This document shows positions 34,163 through 43,820 of a stretch of 64,000 bases of DNA, in pieces. This stretch comes from Pelagicoccus mobilis (GTDB lineage: Bacteria > Verrucomicrobiota > Verrucomicrobiia > Opitutales > Opitutaceae). Each line of letters starts with the position of its first letter. The first letter of the stretch is position 1. The notes under the pieces were generated by a model, which saw nothing but the letters and a program-made list of their open reading frames with translations, made no database searches and was not told the DNA's origin. Location of the stretch: assembly GCF_016595505.1 (NCBI RefSeq), contig NZ_JAENIL010000011.1, positions 1 through 64,000 of the forward strand, written 5' to 3'. Made by a program: the position numbers and the translations under genes.

Positions 34163-34254
34163 CGCGGCACAAGGCCGCTTCCCACTTTAAGATGCCTGAA
34201 GTGAAGTGCGACTGTTCAAAAGAAAAGTGCTCTCGGTTTGTGGCCGTTGGGGAC
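34163..34254. repeat. Hairpin fragments between convergent genes (family C-related)
   Basis: A GCGGCACAAGGCCGC hairpin at 34165-34179 is followed by CTTCCCACTTT. At 34241-34254 TGGCCGTTGGGGAC equals the left half of family C, but the right half (CAACGGCCGC) is missing. These fill the 170-base gap between the catabolic operon and the convergent lactonase gene; no gene is seen there. Confidence 0.5.
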
Positions 34255-34302
34255 CCGCCTTCGCGTTGAGCTTCGGCGTGGCGAGCAACACGGCCGTATC
34301 TA

Positions 34303-35349
34303 TCACAGAAAGGCGACTCGGGCGCAGCCGGGGATTTCTAGGCTGCGGGTGTGGGTGAGGGTGCCGGTGACTGGATCGATGCGGAAGAGTTCGCAGTTGT
34401 CGCTGTCCATGTTGGCGGCGATGAGCCAGCGGCCGGTTGGGTCGATCCCGAAGTTACGTGGTTGCTTGCCGCGGGTCGGCTCGTGGCCGATAGAGGTTAG
34501 CTTACCGGTGGATTGATCGATCGAGAAAATCGCGATGCTCTCGTGACCTCGGTTAGAACTGTAGAGGAAACGGCCATCTGGGGAGACAAGGATTTCCGCC
34601 GCCCAGCGAATCTCGTCGTAGTCGGCGGGAAGGGTGTCGATGGTTTGGACTTCGCTCAAAGCTCCGGTGGCAGGCGTGTAGTCGTAGACGCCTACTGTGG
34701 AGGCCATTTCGTTTAGCACGTAGACGTGCTGGCCGTTCGGGTGGAAGGCGAGATGACGTGGTCCAGCTCCCGGAGCGGTTTTAACTTGGCCGAACTCGGT
34801 TGGGACGAGCTTGTGGTTGATCGTGTCGTTTTCGTAGACGTAGACCGAATCGGTTCCGAGGTCGCAGACGAGAGCGAAACGGTTGTCAGGGGAAGTGAAT
34901 ACGGAGTGCGGATGAGAGGCCTCTTGGCGGTCTTTGTTCGGGCCGGATCCTTCGTATTTGTGGAGGTCGCTGTGTTCGTCGAGTCCACCATCAGCGCGGA
35001 CGGGGTTGAGTATAGCGTATTGGGCACCGTAGTTGGCTCCGAATACGTTGGCCCCGATGCGGTCGATCTGGACGTGACTGGGAGCCCCGGCTGGAGTCTC
35101 GACTGTATTGATGTGAGTGAGGGCGCTTGTGTTGGGGTCGAGGGCGAAGGAGGAGAGGCCTTTGGCTTGGTCTGACTTGGTCAGGCTGTATAGAAATTTT
35201 TTGTTGGGATGGATGCTGATGAAGGATGCATCTGGGCAGGGAGTTTGGGAGAGGAACTCCATTTTCCCGCTCTCAAGGTCGAGGGAGTAGCAGTAGATGC
35301 CTCCTTTTTCTTCTTTTGCGCGCGATCCAAAATATACGAAGGTCTTCAT
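34303..35349 (-). CDS. Lactonase-family seven-bladed beta-propeller (6-phosphogluconolactonase type)
   Basis: About 348 residues from ATG 35349; a TTG six codons upstream (35367) is the alternative. Repeated blades are visible, each with a SPDGRFLY/HPNKKFLYSLT/SPDNRFALV/HPNGQHVYVLNE-type motif and AxNYG/ASNRGHESIAIF segments. The family (Pgl/YbhE-like) hydrolyses 6-phosphogluconolactone or related sugar lactones in the cytosol. It stands alone, convergent with the catabolic operon and on the other strand, so membership in that pathway is unproven. Acting on a lactone from the neighbouring sugar-acid route is conceivable. Confidence 0.87.
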   Translation of the reverse strand: MKTFVYFGSRAKEEKGGIYCYSLDLESGKMEFLSQTPCPDASFISIHPNKKFLYSLTKSDQAKGLSSFALDPNTSALTHINTVETPAGAPSHVQIDRIGANVFGANYGAQYAILNPVRADGGLDEHSDLHKYEGSGPNKDRQEASHPHSVFTSPDNRFALVCDLGTDSVYVYENDTINHKLVPTEFGQVKTAPGAGPRHLAFHPNGQHVYVLNEMASTVGVYDYTPATGALSEVQTIDTLPADYDEIRWAAEILVSPDGRFLYSSNRGHESIAIFSIDQSTGKLTSIGHEPTRGKQPRNFGIDPTGRWLIAANMDSDNCELFRIDPVTGTLTHTRSLEIPGCARVAFL

Positions 35350-35464
35350 AGGTGGTGGGGAACTCAAAGAGTTTGAGCCCTGAGATCCACCTAAAAGTTT
35401 TGGCGATTGCCCGAGATTCGGCTCCTTCTAGCCGAGCGTGTGATTAGAATAACAGTCTAACTAC

Positions 35465-36211
35465 TTAAGCAGGTTGCTGAAGCATTTGTGCGATCCGAGA
35501 CTCCAGAGTCTTCTGTCCAGCTTCGTAGGGGGCTCTATAATTCTCGGCAAATTCGTCGGGAAATACTTCGTCTGTACCTTGTTCGATGCCGTCGAGAATT
35601 TGAATGGCGACACTTTCAGGAGTTGCTTTGGGCATATCGACATCTTTGGCCATGTCGGTGTCAACAGGTCCTGGATACACGCCGATGACTTGGGTGCCTT
35701 GAGCGGAAAGCAGGAGGCGTGTCGCGGAAGTAAGCGAATGCACGGCGGCTTTAGAGTCGCTGTAAGTTGGGAAGGCTGGGAAGTTGGAGAGTCCAGCCAC
35801 ACTACTGATGTTTACGATCGTGCCTCCGTTCTGGTTTTTCAGGATCGGAGCGAAGGTCTGGGTTAGCTGGAGGGGGCCAAAGTAGTTGATCTCGAATTCG
35901 GCCCGGATGGTTTCCAAATCGCCATCAGGGAGGCTCGTGTTTGCGAAGTAGCCGGCGTTGTTGATTAGGATAGTGGCGTCTTGGGCGACCTCTCCAGCTT
36001 CAGCTATTTGTTGAGGATTGGTGACATCAAGTTGAACGGGAATCAGGCGATCTCCGTGCTTGTCTTTAAGTTCTCCAAGTTTCCCGATGTCTCGGGCGGC
36101 TGCATAGACTTTCGATGCCCCGCGGGCTAGAAGAGTTTCGACGATTGCTCGTCCGATGCCTCGGTTGCTACCGGTTACGAAGGCGACTTGGTTTTCGATC
36201 TTGTTGCTCAT
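35465..36211 (-). CDS. Short-chain dehydrogenase/reductase
   Basis: A 248-residue classical SDR: TGSNRGIGRAIVETL near residue 14, INNAGYF near 85, VNISSVAG, and the YSDSKAAV catalytic Tyr/Lys. The C terminus (GIEQGTDEVFPDEFAENYRAPYEAGQ) is of the type found in bacterial YdfG/DltE-like or cyclopentanol-type SDRs of unknown substrate. It is divergent from the hydantoinase gene, with a perfect TGAACGTTCA palindrome between them. Substrate unknown. Confidence 0.9.
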   Translation of the reverse strand: MSNKIENQVAFVTGSNRGIGRAIVETLLARGASKVYAAARDIGKLGELKDKHGDRLIPVQLDVTNPQQIAEAGEVAQDATILINNAGYFANTSLPDGDLETIRAEFEINYFGPLQLTQTFAPILKNQNGGTIVNISSVAGLSNFPAFPTYSDSKAAVHSLTSATRLLLSAQGTQVIGVYPGPVDTDMAKDVDMPKATPESVAIQILDGIEQGTDEVFPDEFAENYRAPYEAGQKTLESRIAQMLQQPA

Positions 36212-36249
36212 TGTTCGTTTCTCGTTTTTGATTTGTGTGAGTTGATGAA

Positions 36250-36259
36250 TGAACGTTCA
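36250..36259. promoter_or_regulatory. Self-complementary TGAACGTTCA between divergent genes
   Basis: A perfect 10-base palindrome lies 39 bases before the SDR start and about 75 bases before the hydantoinase start. TGAACG/CGTTCA half-sites are common in operators of TetR-family repressors. No regulator gene is adjacent. Confidence 0.4.
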
Positions 36260-36334
36260 AAAACGAGGCGTGGCTGCAGTACTCTCTTTTTTCTTTGAAT
36301 ACCGCAGAGAGTTCGCTGCAGAGTTCATTTGTTT

Positions 36335-39300
36335 ATGTGGAAATTTTGGATCGATACGGGGGGGACGTTTACGGATTGCATCGCGGAAGGGCCGGATGGT
36401 GAGACCCGGCGGGTAAAGTGTTTGTCTTCTTCGGCCATTCGAGGGCATGTCGTGGAGCGAATCGATGCTCGGCGGGTGAAAGTCGATGTGCCTTTTGGCG
36501 AGAAGGATGGGTTTTATGTGGGGTATGGGTTCTTGGTGCTGGGTATTGGGAATCGGAATGAGGTTATTGGCTGGGATTCGAGTGAAGGTATTCTGACTTT
36601 GGCGGAGGATTTGGAGGGATCCTTGGAGAGTGGGCTGTGTGAACTCCAATCGCCGGAGGAACCTCCAGTACTGGCGGTTCGGATACTGACAGAAACTGGA
36701 TTGGAAGAGACCTTGCCGCCGCTTGAGATGCGTTTGGCGACGACTCGGGGCACGAATGCTCTGCTCGAGCGAAAGGGGGCGACGTTGGCGTTTTTGGTTA
36801 CCGAGGGATTCGGAGATTTGCTGAAGATCGGAAATCAGCAGAGACCGGACTTGTTCGAGTTGGGAATCCAGAAGGACGACCCTTTGCCTGAAAGTGTATT
36901 CGAAGTTTCCGGACGAATCGATGCGGCTGGGAATGAATTGGAAGCCTTGGATGAAGTGGGGGTGCGAGCGTTTGCGAAGGAGGCGTTGGCTCAGGGTGTG
37001 GAAGCCTTCTCTGTGGCCTTGATGCACTCTTATGTGAATCCTGTCCATGAGAGACGGGTGGCTGAAATCCTAAGGGAAGAGGGAGCCACATTTGTATCTG
37101 TCTCGAGCGAACTGGCTGCCTTTGCGAAAATCCTCCCGCGTGCTGAGACGACGGTGGTGGACGGCTACCTCGCTCCGATCATGGAGGCGTACTTGGATTC
37201 GGTGGGAGAGGTTGTGGGTGGGGGAAATCGCGTGACCCCATCCGTCGCTCCCGGAGCTGTGGAGGACTTGCGAAGCACGCTCCTACAGGCTCCTACATTG
37301 AGAGTGATGACGAGTGCGGGTGGGTTGGTGAGTCGTTCGCATTATCGGCCGAAAGACTCTTTGTTGAGTGGTCCAGCTGGCGGTGTGGTTGGTTCGTCGC
37401 GGTCGGGCTTGCAGGTTGGGATCGGTAAATCGATCGCTTTTGATATGGGTGGAACGAGTACTGACGTGTCTCGTTTCGACGGGCAGCTGGATTATAAGTT
37501 TGAGCAAAAAATCGGAGCTGCCCGCGTTTACGCTCCGAGCTTGAGAATCGAGACTGTGGCTGCAGGTGGAGGCTCGATTTGTTGGTTTGATGGTACCGCT
37601 TTGCGAGTTGGTCCAGAGAGCGCGGGGGCGAACCCAGGACCGGCCTGTTATGGGGCTGGTGGGCCGTTGGCAGTTACGGATGTTAATCTGTTGTTGGGAC
37701 GCCTGGATGCGTCGAAGTTTGGGATCCCTGTCTTTCCGGAGGCTGCGAAGGAGCGTTTGACGGAGCTGATTGACGAGATCGAGCGCACGACTGGACAATG
37801 CCTTTCGGAGCAAGAAACCTTGGAAGGTCTGCTCGCGATTGCAAATGAGACGATGGCGGAGGCGATTCGTAAGATTTCGACGAGTGAGGGCTTTGATCCA
37901 GCGGATTATGCGTTGGTGGCTTTTGGTGGAGCGGGAGGACTGCATGCTTGCGCGATTGCCGGTATCTTAGGCATGGATACGATCGTGTTCCCAGCAGATG
38001 CTGGGCTACTGAGTGCCTATGGCTTAAAGCATGCCCAGGTTGAGCAGTTTGCAGAGCGGCAGGTTCTAGAGCTTTTGGTGGACTGCGAATCGCAAGTGGC
38101 AGAGTGGCTGAGCGCGTTGGAAGCACAGGCTTTGAGGCAACTGGAAGAGGATGGGGTATCCAGGGGATCGTCTGAGCTTTGTCCTGCTCGTTTCGAATTA
38201 CGCTACCGAGGGCAGGAGTCGATTATTGTTCTGGAGGGGGGAGAGGTCGAATCTCTGGGCGAACGCTTCGGGGATGCCTATGAGTCGCAGTTTGGTTTCG
38301 TGCCGCGTGGGTTGGCTATCGAGTTGGTCGCTATTCGTGTGGTTGCGCGGAGTCAGGTGGTGGGGACCAAGCTGGAAGAGTTCCGCGGGGAATCGCGTGA
38401 CAAGCACGCTCCCACTAAGGCATTTGTTGATCGAAACGGTTTGGAGGAGGGGGATACCATTGAGGGGCCGGTGGTGATCCAAGATCCGTATAGTACGATT
38501 TATGTGGATGCTGGATGGAAGGCTCAGGTCGGAACTGAGGGTACCTTGAGAATGGAATCCACTGAGGTTTCAATTGAGAAAAGTGAACTGGCTGAGGTCG
38601 TTGAACTGGAGCTTTTCACGAATCGTTTTCTGGCCTTGGTCGGAGAGATGGGAGCTCTGTTGGAGCGGGCTGCGTTTTCGACCAATGTTAAGGATCGGAA
38701 GGATTTTTCCTGTGCTTTGTTGGATGCAGATGGCTATCTGTTAGCGAATGCTCCTCACATTCCAGTGCACTTGGGTGCTTTGGGTGTTTGTCTGCGCACG
38801 GTTTTGCAATCTAGGGAATTGGGGCCGGGAGATGTGGTGGTCACGAATCACCCAGCCTTTGGCGGTTCGCATTTACCGGATGTTACTTTGATCGCTCCTG
38901 TGTATACGGAAAATGGTGACGAGTTGCTGGGCTATGTAGCCAATCGGGCGCATCATGCGGAACTGGGAGGCATTTCCCCTGGAAGCATGCCGCCCAATGC
39001 AAAATCCTTGGCGGAAGAGGGCGTGGTGATCGCTCCTTTGAAGTTGGTTGAGGCAGGCGTGACATGTTGGGAGCCTTTGCTCGATTTGCTGAAGGGCTGT
39101 GCTTATCCGAGTCGCTCGGTTGAGGAGAATGTGGCGGACTTGTCGGCCCAGTTGGCTTCGATCCGACGGGGGCAGCGTGCGTTGCAGGAATTGGCTGAAG
39201 CTGAGGGGGAGAAAAGGGTCGCGAAGTTTATGGGGCTGCTTCGGAAGAGAGCGGCGACGGCGTTGAGGGAGGCGTTGAAGAGTGGCCGTTGGGACAACGG

Positions 39301-40138
39301 CCGCTACCTAGAATGTCTGGATGATGGAGCTGCTGTGCAGGTTCAGGTCTCGAAGCAGGTCTCCGGGAAGTGGTTGATTGATTTTGAGGGGAGTTCGGGA
39401 GTGCAGCCTAATAATTACAATGCGACTCCTGCGATTGTGACGAGTGCGGTGATTTATGTGCTGAGATTGGTTGCCTCGGTGGATGTGCCCTTGAATGAAG
39501 GTTTTCTGGATGTCGTCGATATTCGGATACCGGAAGGAATGTTGAATCCGGTTTTTGATTCGAACCCAGAAGCTTGTCCTGCAGTGGTGGCCGGGAATGT
39601 GGAGGTGAGTCAGTTGGTTGTTTCGGTTTTATTGAAGGCGTTCGGTTTGGCCGCCTGCAGCCAGTCGACGATGAACAATCTGATTTTTGGGACGGAATCC
39701 TTTGGCTATTACGAGACGATAGCGGGAGGCGAGGGTGCGACGCCGGAACGTGACGGCGCGAGTGGGGTGCATACGCATATGACGAACACTGCGATGACGG
39801 ATCCGGAGGTGATGGAATTGCGTTATCCGGTGAAGGTGGAGATCTTTGGTCTTAGAGAGAATTCCGGCGGTTCAGGACTGCGTCGTGGTGGGGATGGCGT
39901 GGTGAAGCGTGTTAAGTTTCTCAAGCCGGTAACCTTGTCCCTGCTGACGCAAAGACGGATCGAGCAGCCTTTTGGTGTGGAAGGCGGAGGCGCTGGAGCT
40001 TGCGGTGAGCAGATTCTGGTGAAGGCGGATGGTTCTGTGACTGCCCTCGACGGAAACGGGAGTTGGGAATTGGAGACTGGAGAGGTTTTGGAGATTCGCA
40101 CGCCGGGAGGTGGTGGCTGGGGCGAGGGGGGAGTGTGA
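36335..40138 (+). CDS. Hydantoinase/oxoprolinase A+B fusion (OPLAH-like)
   Basis: About 1267 residues. I place the start at ATG 36335; a TTG two codons upstream is possible. Residues 1-690 are HyuA-like: an ASKHA-fold ATPase with [13 protein letters not shown] near the N terminus, [41 protein letters not shown] and [10 protein letters not shown]. Residues about 730-1260 are HyuB-like, with [67 protein letters not shown] and the final RTPGGGGWG. Fused forms include eukaryotic 5-oxoprolinase, which opens 5-oxoproline with ATP. Bacterial relatives also act on hydantoins, acetone or acetophenone. The substrate is therefore open. A family C repeat lies in frame at 39283-39310. Confidence 0.92.
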   Translation: MWKFWIDTGGTFTDCIAEGPDGETRRVKCLSSSAIRGHVVERIDARRVKVDVPFGEKDGFYVGYGFLVLGIGNRNEVIGWDSSEGILTLAEDLEGSLESGLCELQSPEEPPVLAVRILTETGLEETLPPLEMRLATTRGTNALLERKGATLAFLVTEGFGDLLKIGNQQRPDLFELGIQKDDPLPESVFEVSGRIDAAGNELEALDEVGVRAFAKEALAQGVEAFSVALMHSYVNPVHERRVAEILREEGATFVSVSSELAAFAKILPRAETTVVDGYLAPIMEAYLDSVGEVVGGGNRVTPSVAPGAVEDLRSTLLQAPTLRVMTSAGGLVSRSHYRPKDSLLSGPAGGVVGSSRSGLQVGIGKSIAFDMGGTSTDVSRFDGQLDYKFEQKIGAARVYAPSLRIETVAAGGGSICWFDGTALRVGPESAGANPGPACYGAGGPLAVTDVNLLLGRLDASKFGIPVFPEAAKERLTELIDEIERTTGQCLSEQETLEGLLAIANETMAEAIRKISTSEGFDPADYALVAFGGAGGLHACAIAGILGMDTIVFPADAGLLSAYGLKHAQVEQFAERQVLELLVDCESQVAEWLSALEAQALRQLEEDGVSRGSSELCPARFELRYRGQESIIVLEGGEVESLGERFGDAYESQFGFVPRGLAIELVAIRVVARSQVVGTKLEEFRGESRDKHAPTKAFVDRNGLEEGDTIEGPVVIQDPYSTIYVDAGWKAQVGTEGTLRMESTEVSIEKSELAEVVELELFTNRFLALVGEMGALLERAAFSTNVKDRKDFSCALLDADGYLLANAPHIPVHLGALGVCLRTVLQSRELGPGDVVVTNHPAFGGSHLPDVTLIAPVYTENGDELLGYVANRAHHAELGGISPGSMPPNAKSLAEEGVVIAPLKLVEAGVTCWEPLLDLLKGCAYPSRSVEENVADLSAQLASIRRGQRALQELAEAEGEKRVAKFMGLLRKRAATALREALKSGRWDNGRYLECLDDGAAVQVQVSKQVSGKWLIDFEGSSGVQPNNYNATPAIVTSAVIYVLRLVASVDVPLNEGFLDVVDIRIPEGMLNPVFDSNPEACPAVVAGNVEVSQLVVSVLLKAFGLAACSQSTMNNLIFGTESFGYYETIAGGEGATPERDGASGVHTHMTNTAMTDPEVMELRYPVKVEIFGLRENSGGSGLRRGGDGVVKRVKFLKPVTLSLLTQRRIEQPFGVEGGGAGACGEQILVKADGSVTALDGNGSWELETGEVLEIRTPGGGGWGEGGV
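39283..39310. repeat. Family C hairpin inside the hydantoinase coding sequence
   Basis: TGGCCGTTGGGACAACGGCC then GCTACC is read in frame as GRWDNGRYL. It matches the intergenic copies at 46432-46459 and 14620-14645 except that the central G-run is three instead of four. It either arose by insertion of a repeat or is a chance match over a GRW...GRY segment. Confidence 0.5.
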
Positions 40139-40267
40139 AGTGTGGAGTGTGGAGTTTGGGGCTCGGCGGGTTGGGTGCACTTTTTTTGGCACTCAGTTAT
40201 TGGTGGTTTGTCTCAGTGTCGCCTCTTCGTTTGAATGGAGAGCGCTAGGATTGGTGTTTTATTGATT

Positions 40268-41428
40268 ATGAACAAGATGATGAAGCGGATCGAGGGAGTT
40301 GTTCTGTTAGCAATCGTTTGTGTTGGGAGTGTTGTGGCGAGCCCATCGCTCGAGGATAAGATCGAGGGGCTCTTGATTGGGTCGGCGATTGGAGATGCGG
40401 CGGGAGGTCCGGTCGAGTTCGTTGTTCCGCCGGAGCGAAGTGTTTGGTCGACGCGGTCAGAGCCTGTTGATGACGAAGCGATTCGCGAGTTGGGGAAACT
40501 CTTCAAGCTGCGTGCTTATCCCAAAGACGTGGAACCGTTTGCTCAGTGGGAAGCTTATGGTCCGGAAGGGACGGTGACGGATGATACGCGTTTTAAGCTG
40601 ATCTTCTTTAATGCCTTAAAGGAACACGGGGCGGAGTTGGATCAGAAGCACTTTGCCCAAGCGGTCATGGACTTTCGCTCAACCTTGAGTCCGGCGTATC
40701 AGGAGCACTATGACACCTGGATTCCTGAGATCGAGTACGCGACCCGTTGGGCACTCGGAGAGCGCGGCGGAAAAGCGCTACCGGTTGAACGGATTTGGGG
40801 CGGGATTGCTACGATGGAAGGACAGATGCCCTTTTTGCCGATTGCTGCATTGAATCCAGATAATCCCGAGTGGTGCTACCGGAAGTGCTACGAGTTGGGC
40901 TATTTCGATATCGGGGTGGCCAAGGACATGAACTCAGCGTTAGTCGCTGGATTAGCCGCAGGGCTGCAATCGGATGGTAGCTGGGGTAGTGTGGAGAGAG
41001 CCATGCGTGAGGTGGATCCGTATCGCTACAATGAGGTGCTTTATGTGCGGCGGGAGCTGACGCATTGGTTGGATGTAGCTCATGATTTAGTGGAGCGTTC
41101 GGAAGGGAATATTGCTCGCTTGTTTGAGCTGTTGGAAAGCGAAAGCGACACCATTTACTGGTGGGAAGCATGGGTCCCGATCGTGGTCGTGTTTGCCTGT
41201 GCGGAGATTGTCGACTACGACCCGATGGCGTCGATGCAGTTGATGATGGAGTTTGGCCACGATACTGACTCCTACGCTCAGGTGATGGGGGCGATCATGG
41301 GAGCGATTCACGGAAAGGATGTTTTCCCGGAGGAAATGCGTTCAACGGTGAATGATCGTATGAGGGAGCAGTTCGATCAGAATGTAGATGACTGGATGGA
41401 GTTGGTAGGGAAGCACCGGATACGGTGA
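40268..41428 (+). CDS. ADP-ribosylglycohydrolase-family protein, probably exported
   Basis: About 386 residues from ATG 40268; ATG 40235 would add 11 residues. The N terminus (MNKMMKRIEGVVLLAIVCVGSVVAS) is a convincing signal peptide. The DraG fold motifs are present: LLIGSAIGDAAGGPVEF, GTVTDDTRFKLIFF (metal Thr/Asp/Asp), and the second metal cluster GHDTDSYAQVMGAIMGAIHG. Such enzymes remove ADP-ribose from proteins, DNA or small molecules in the cytosol, so export to the periplasm is unusual. A role on an extracytoplasmic nucleoside or glycan substrate is possible. It follows the hydantoinase gene on the same strand after 129 bases. Confidence 0.85.
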   Translation: MNKMMKRIEGVVLLAIVCVGSVVASPSLEDKIEGLLIGSAIGDAAGGPVEFVVPPERSVWSTRSEPVDDEAIRELGKLFKLRAYPKDVEPFAQWEAYGPEGTVTDDTRFKLIFFNALKEHGAELDQKHFAQAVMDFRSTLSPAYQEHYDTWIPEIEYATRWALGERGGKALPVERIWGGIATMEGQMPFLPIAALNPDNPEWCYRKCYELGYFDIGVAKDMNSALVAGLAAGLQSDGSWGSVERAMREVDPYRYNEVLYVRRELTHWLDVAHDLVERSEGNIARLFELLESESDTIYWWEAWVPIVVVFACAEIVDYDPMASMQLMMEFGHDTDSYAQVMGAIMGAIHGKDVFPEEMRSTVNDRMREQFDQNVDDWMELVGKHRIR

Positions 41429-41435
41429 TTAATTG

Positions 41436-41540
41436 ACGATGATCCAGCCAGGGGCTGGAGCGATGATCGGCTTATGCCGAGCGATGATGTTGTTATCATG
41501 TTGGCGAAGCCATCATCGCTTGCCGAAGGCAATCATCGTT
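41436..41540. repeat. Hairpin array, family E (GATGATC/GATCATC units)
   Basis: At least four GATGATC/ATCATCG boxes alternate with small hairpins (AGCCAGGGGCTGG, CGGCTTATGCCG, TTGGCGAAGCCA, TTGCCGAAGGCAA). It lies between the convergent ADP-ribosylglycohydrolase and DoxX genes. Similar units occur at 49377-49403 and 51443-51554. Confidence 0.75.
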
Positions 41541-41550
41541 CAATAAGAAC

Positions 41551-42009
41551 TTATGCGGCGGCGGGCTTGGAGAGGGCACCGTCTACGGAGAACTTGCCTC
41601 CGCCGGAGATGACTCCGATGAGAGCGAGGCCGATGGTGAGTAGGTGATACTCGATGCCTTCACCTGCTTGGTTGCCGTACCAGTTCATGAAGAAGCCGTT
41701 TGGTAGGGTCGCCATGAACATCGCGACTGTCATGGTTATTCCGATACCGAATGCTGCGACTCGACTAAGAGCACCGATGAAGAGAGCAATGGCGCCGATT
41801 GACTCGGCAATGATGACGAGGAAGGCGAGGACGGCTGGGATGCCCATAGATTCGGTGAAGAATCCCATAGTTCCGCTGAAGCCGTAGCCTCCGAACCAGC
41901 CGAGGAGCTTTTGGGCACCGTGCGGGAAGATGACGACTGCGAGGGCAATGCGTGCGATGAGAGGAGCGACGTTGTTGTTGGTCGCGAGGAGCTGTTGGAT
42001 GTATTTCAT
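41551..42009 (-). CDS. DoxX-family membrane protein
   Basis: A 152-residue protein with four hydrophobic helices. DoxX-family features are LIARIALAVVIFPHGAQKLLGWFGGYGFSG at the start, MGIPAVLAFLVIIAESIGAIALFIG, and the closing GLALIGVISGGGKFSVDGAL. DoxX proteins are small inner-membrane proteins linked to redox or thiol-stress functions; the precise role is unsettled. It lies downstream of the pirin gene on the same strand, a common pairing, with 67 bases between them. Confidence 0.9.
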   Translation of the reverse strand: MKYIQQLLATNNNVAPLIARIALAVVIFPHGAQKLLGWFGGYGFSGTMGFFTESMGIPAVLAFLVIIAESIGAIALFIGALSRVAAFGIGITMTVAMFMATLPNGFFMNWYGNQAGEGIEYHLLTIGLALIGVISGGGKFSVDGALSKPAAA

Positions 42010-42053
42010 TTTTCTATTATTGGTAATTGGTTGTGGGTGATTGGTTCTGGGAA

Positions 42054-42080
42054 TTGGCCATCGAAGACGATGCCCGCTAG
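42054..42080. repeat. Diverged family C hairpin at the pirin gene end
   Basis: TTGGCCATCGAAGACGATG then CCCGCTAG. Stem CATCG/CGATG. The last bases CTA are the complement of the pirin gene's TAG stop, so the repeat touches the end of that gene. Confidence 0.45.
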
Positions 42081-42772
42081 CCGAGGTCGAAGAGAAGGAT
42101 CTGTGATGCAGCGCTAGCGGTCAGTTGCAGCTGCTCTTTTCCGGTGAGATAGGCTGCGTCGCCTGCGTTTAGCGTTTCGCCGTTTAGCTCGATCTGTCCT
42201 TCGGCGAGGTGCAGCCAAGCGTGGCGTTCTGCTTCGAGCGTGTATTCAATGGATTGTGACGGATCGAGTCTACCGAGATAGAGATTGGCGTCTTGATGAA
42301 TGGCCATCGAATCATCGCGACCGGATTTAGAGGCTGCTAGGTGCCAGGTGCCCGTTTCGGCGTTGGCGAGCGCTCGTTCGGCGTAGCGTGGCGTGACTCC
42401 TTGCTCATCCGGCTGTATCCAGATTTGTAGAAGATGGACCGCTTCGTCAGAGGAAGGATTGAACTCGCTGTGCATGATGCCGGTGCCGGCTGCCATGTAT
42501 TGGAAATCGCCGGTTTGGATCACTCGGCCATTGCCCATGGAGTCCTTGTGCTCGAGCTGACCGCTCAGGATGTAAGTTATAATCTCCATGTCGTTATGCG
42601 GGTGGGTGCCGAAGCCTTTTCCCGGCATGACGATGTCGTCATTGATGACTCGGAGGGAGCGGTAGCCCATCCACTCTGGATCGTAGTAATGGGCGAAGCT
42701 GAAAGTGTGGTAGGTCTCGAGCCAGCCGTGGTTGGCGTGGCCGCGTTCGTTTGCTCTACGTATTTTGATCAT
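42077..42772 (-). CDS. Pirin-family protein (YhhW-like, quercetin 2,3-dioxygenase type)
   Basis: A 231-residue bicupin. The N-terminal cupin shows the pirin metal site: ERGHANHGWLETYHTFSFAHY, then GFGTHPHNDMEIITYILSGQLEHKDSMGNG, TAGTGIMHSEFNPS and VHLLQIWIQP. Three His and one Glu are in place. The C-terminal cupin is shorter and lacks these residues, as in YhhW. YhhW-type pirins can oxidise quercetin; the physiological role is uncertain and some act as redox sensors. A LysR-family regulator is encoded divergently 151 bases away and may control this pirin-DoxX pair. Confidence 0.93.
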   Translation of the reverse strand: MIKIRRANERGHANHGWLETYHTFSFAHYYDPEWMGYRSLRVINDDIVMPGKGFGTHPHNDMEIITYILSGQLEHKDSMGNGRVIQTGDFQYMAAGTGIMHSEFNPSSDEAVHLLQIWIQPDEQGVTPRYAERALANAETGTWHLAASKSGRDDSMAIHQDANLYLGRLDPSQSIEYTLEAERHAWLHLAEGQIELNGETLNAGDAAYLTGKEQLQLTASAASQILLFDLG

Positions 42773-42866
42773 GGCCAGAGTATGCCATGAAACCCTTGCA
42801 TTCGTGAAAGACTATGATTCTTGCCTGAGCATAACTTGTGCGCATGCTAAAAAGGGTTTGTATAAC

Positions 42867-42895
42867 GGTCCGCCCGGCGGTCGGACCCTACCTTT
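42867..42895. repeat. Family A repeat, right arm only
   Basis: CCGCCCGGCGGTCGGACC then CTACCTTT, equal to the right arms at 1711-1738 and 3304-3331. No left arm is present. It sits between the divergent pirin and LysR genes, ending 29 bases before the LysR start. Confidence 0.75.
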
Positions 42896-42923
42896 CAACT
42901 GAATAGGGAAGCGAATTTGAGGT

Positions 42924-43820
42924 ATGGAGCTAAGGCATTTGCGGTATTTTATTGAGGTGGCGTTGGAGGAGAATGTGACGCGAGCGGCGGAGAAGTTGCA
43001 TGTGTCGCAACCGGCTTTGAGTCGCCAGGTGAAGGATCTGGAGGAGGAGCTGGGATTTTCTCTGCTGGTGCGAACGGCTAAGTCGGTATCGCTGACGGAG
43101 GCGGGCCGCGTTTTTCTGGATGAAGCGAGCGAAGTGCTGGAACGTTTGGAGGAGGGAGTCGTTAAGGCGCGTGCTGCCGCAGAGGGAGGCGGCGGAGAAC
43201 TGCACATCGGTTATGCCCCTTCATTGACGGTGCGAATCTTGCCGCCGACGATACGTGCGTTTCAGGCGGAGTTTCCAAACGTGAAGGTGAAGCTTCACGA
43301 TCTGTCGTCGGAGGAGATGCTCGAGGGCTTCAGGGACGGGAGTTTGGATTTTGTCCTGATGCCAGAGAGCAAGATTAGGACTGCGAGCAACTGTCGCTTT
43401 GAGGCTCTGAAGACAGAGGACCTGCGATTGGCAGTAGGGCTGGAGCACCCGTTTGCGGCCTTGGAGAAGGTGCCTATTCAAAAGCTGAAGGGGGAGAAGC
43501 TGATTGGTTTTAACCTGAAGGAATATCCGGAGTACGGGGAATTGTTCACCAAGACGCTTAAACCTGCGGGGATTCGCAAGAAGCTAGCCGAGGAACACGA
43601 GAGCGTGAGTAGCTTGGTGGCTGCGGTTGAAGCCGGGATGGGAGTTTCGGTAGTAACGGAGTCGATACAGTGTGTCGCCGGTGGCAGAGTTAAGATCGTG
43701 CCGCTTGATCCGCCGGGTGAGGCGGTCGTGGTGGGGATCGCTTGGAAAGAGCGGGAACTTACGAGGGAGGAAACTGCGTTTGTAGCGAAAGCCTTGGGGG
43801 CGTGTGAGAGGAGTTTGTAG
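42924..43820 (+). CDS. LysR-family transcriptional regulator
   Basis: A 298-residue regulator. The winged HTH covers about 1-60 (ELRHLRYFIEVALEENVTRAAEKLHVSQPALSRQVKDLEEELGFSLLVR). The LysR substrate-binding domain covers about 90-295, with HIGYAPSLTVRILPPTIRAFQAEFPNVKV and VAAVEAGMGVSVV. It is closest in pattern to CynR/BenM-like regulators of aromatic or small-molecule metabolism. It is divergent from the pirin-DoxX pair, the likely target. Its TAG stop is supplied by the first bases of repeat family B. Confidence 0.93.
   Translation: MELRHLRYFIEVALEENVTRAAEKLHVSQPALSRQVKDLEEELGFSLLVRTAKSVSLTEAGRVFLDEASEVLERLEEGVVKARAAAEGGGGELHIGYAPSLTVRILPPTIRAFQAEFPNVKVKLHDLSSEEMLEGFRDGSLDFVLMPESKIRTASNCRFEALKTEDLRLAVGLEHPFAALEKVPIQKLKGEKLIGFNLKEYPEYGELFTKTLKPAGIRKKLAEEHESVSSLVAAVEAGMGVSVVTESIQCVAGGRVKIVPLDPPGEAVVVGIAWKERELTREETAFVAKALGACERSL

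Noticed and set aside
41436-41540. Possible CRISPR-like array
   Set aside because: Boxes are short, spacers themselves are hairpins of unequal length, and no cas genes exist nearby.
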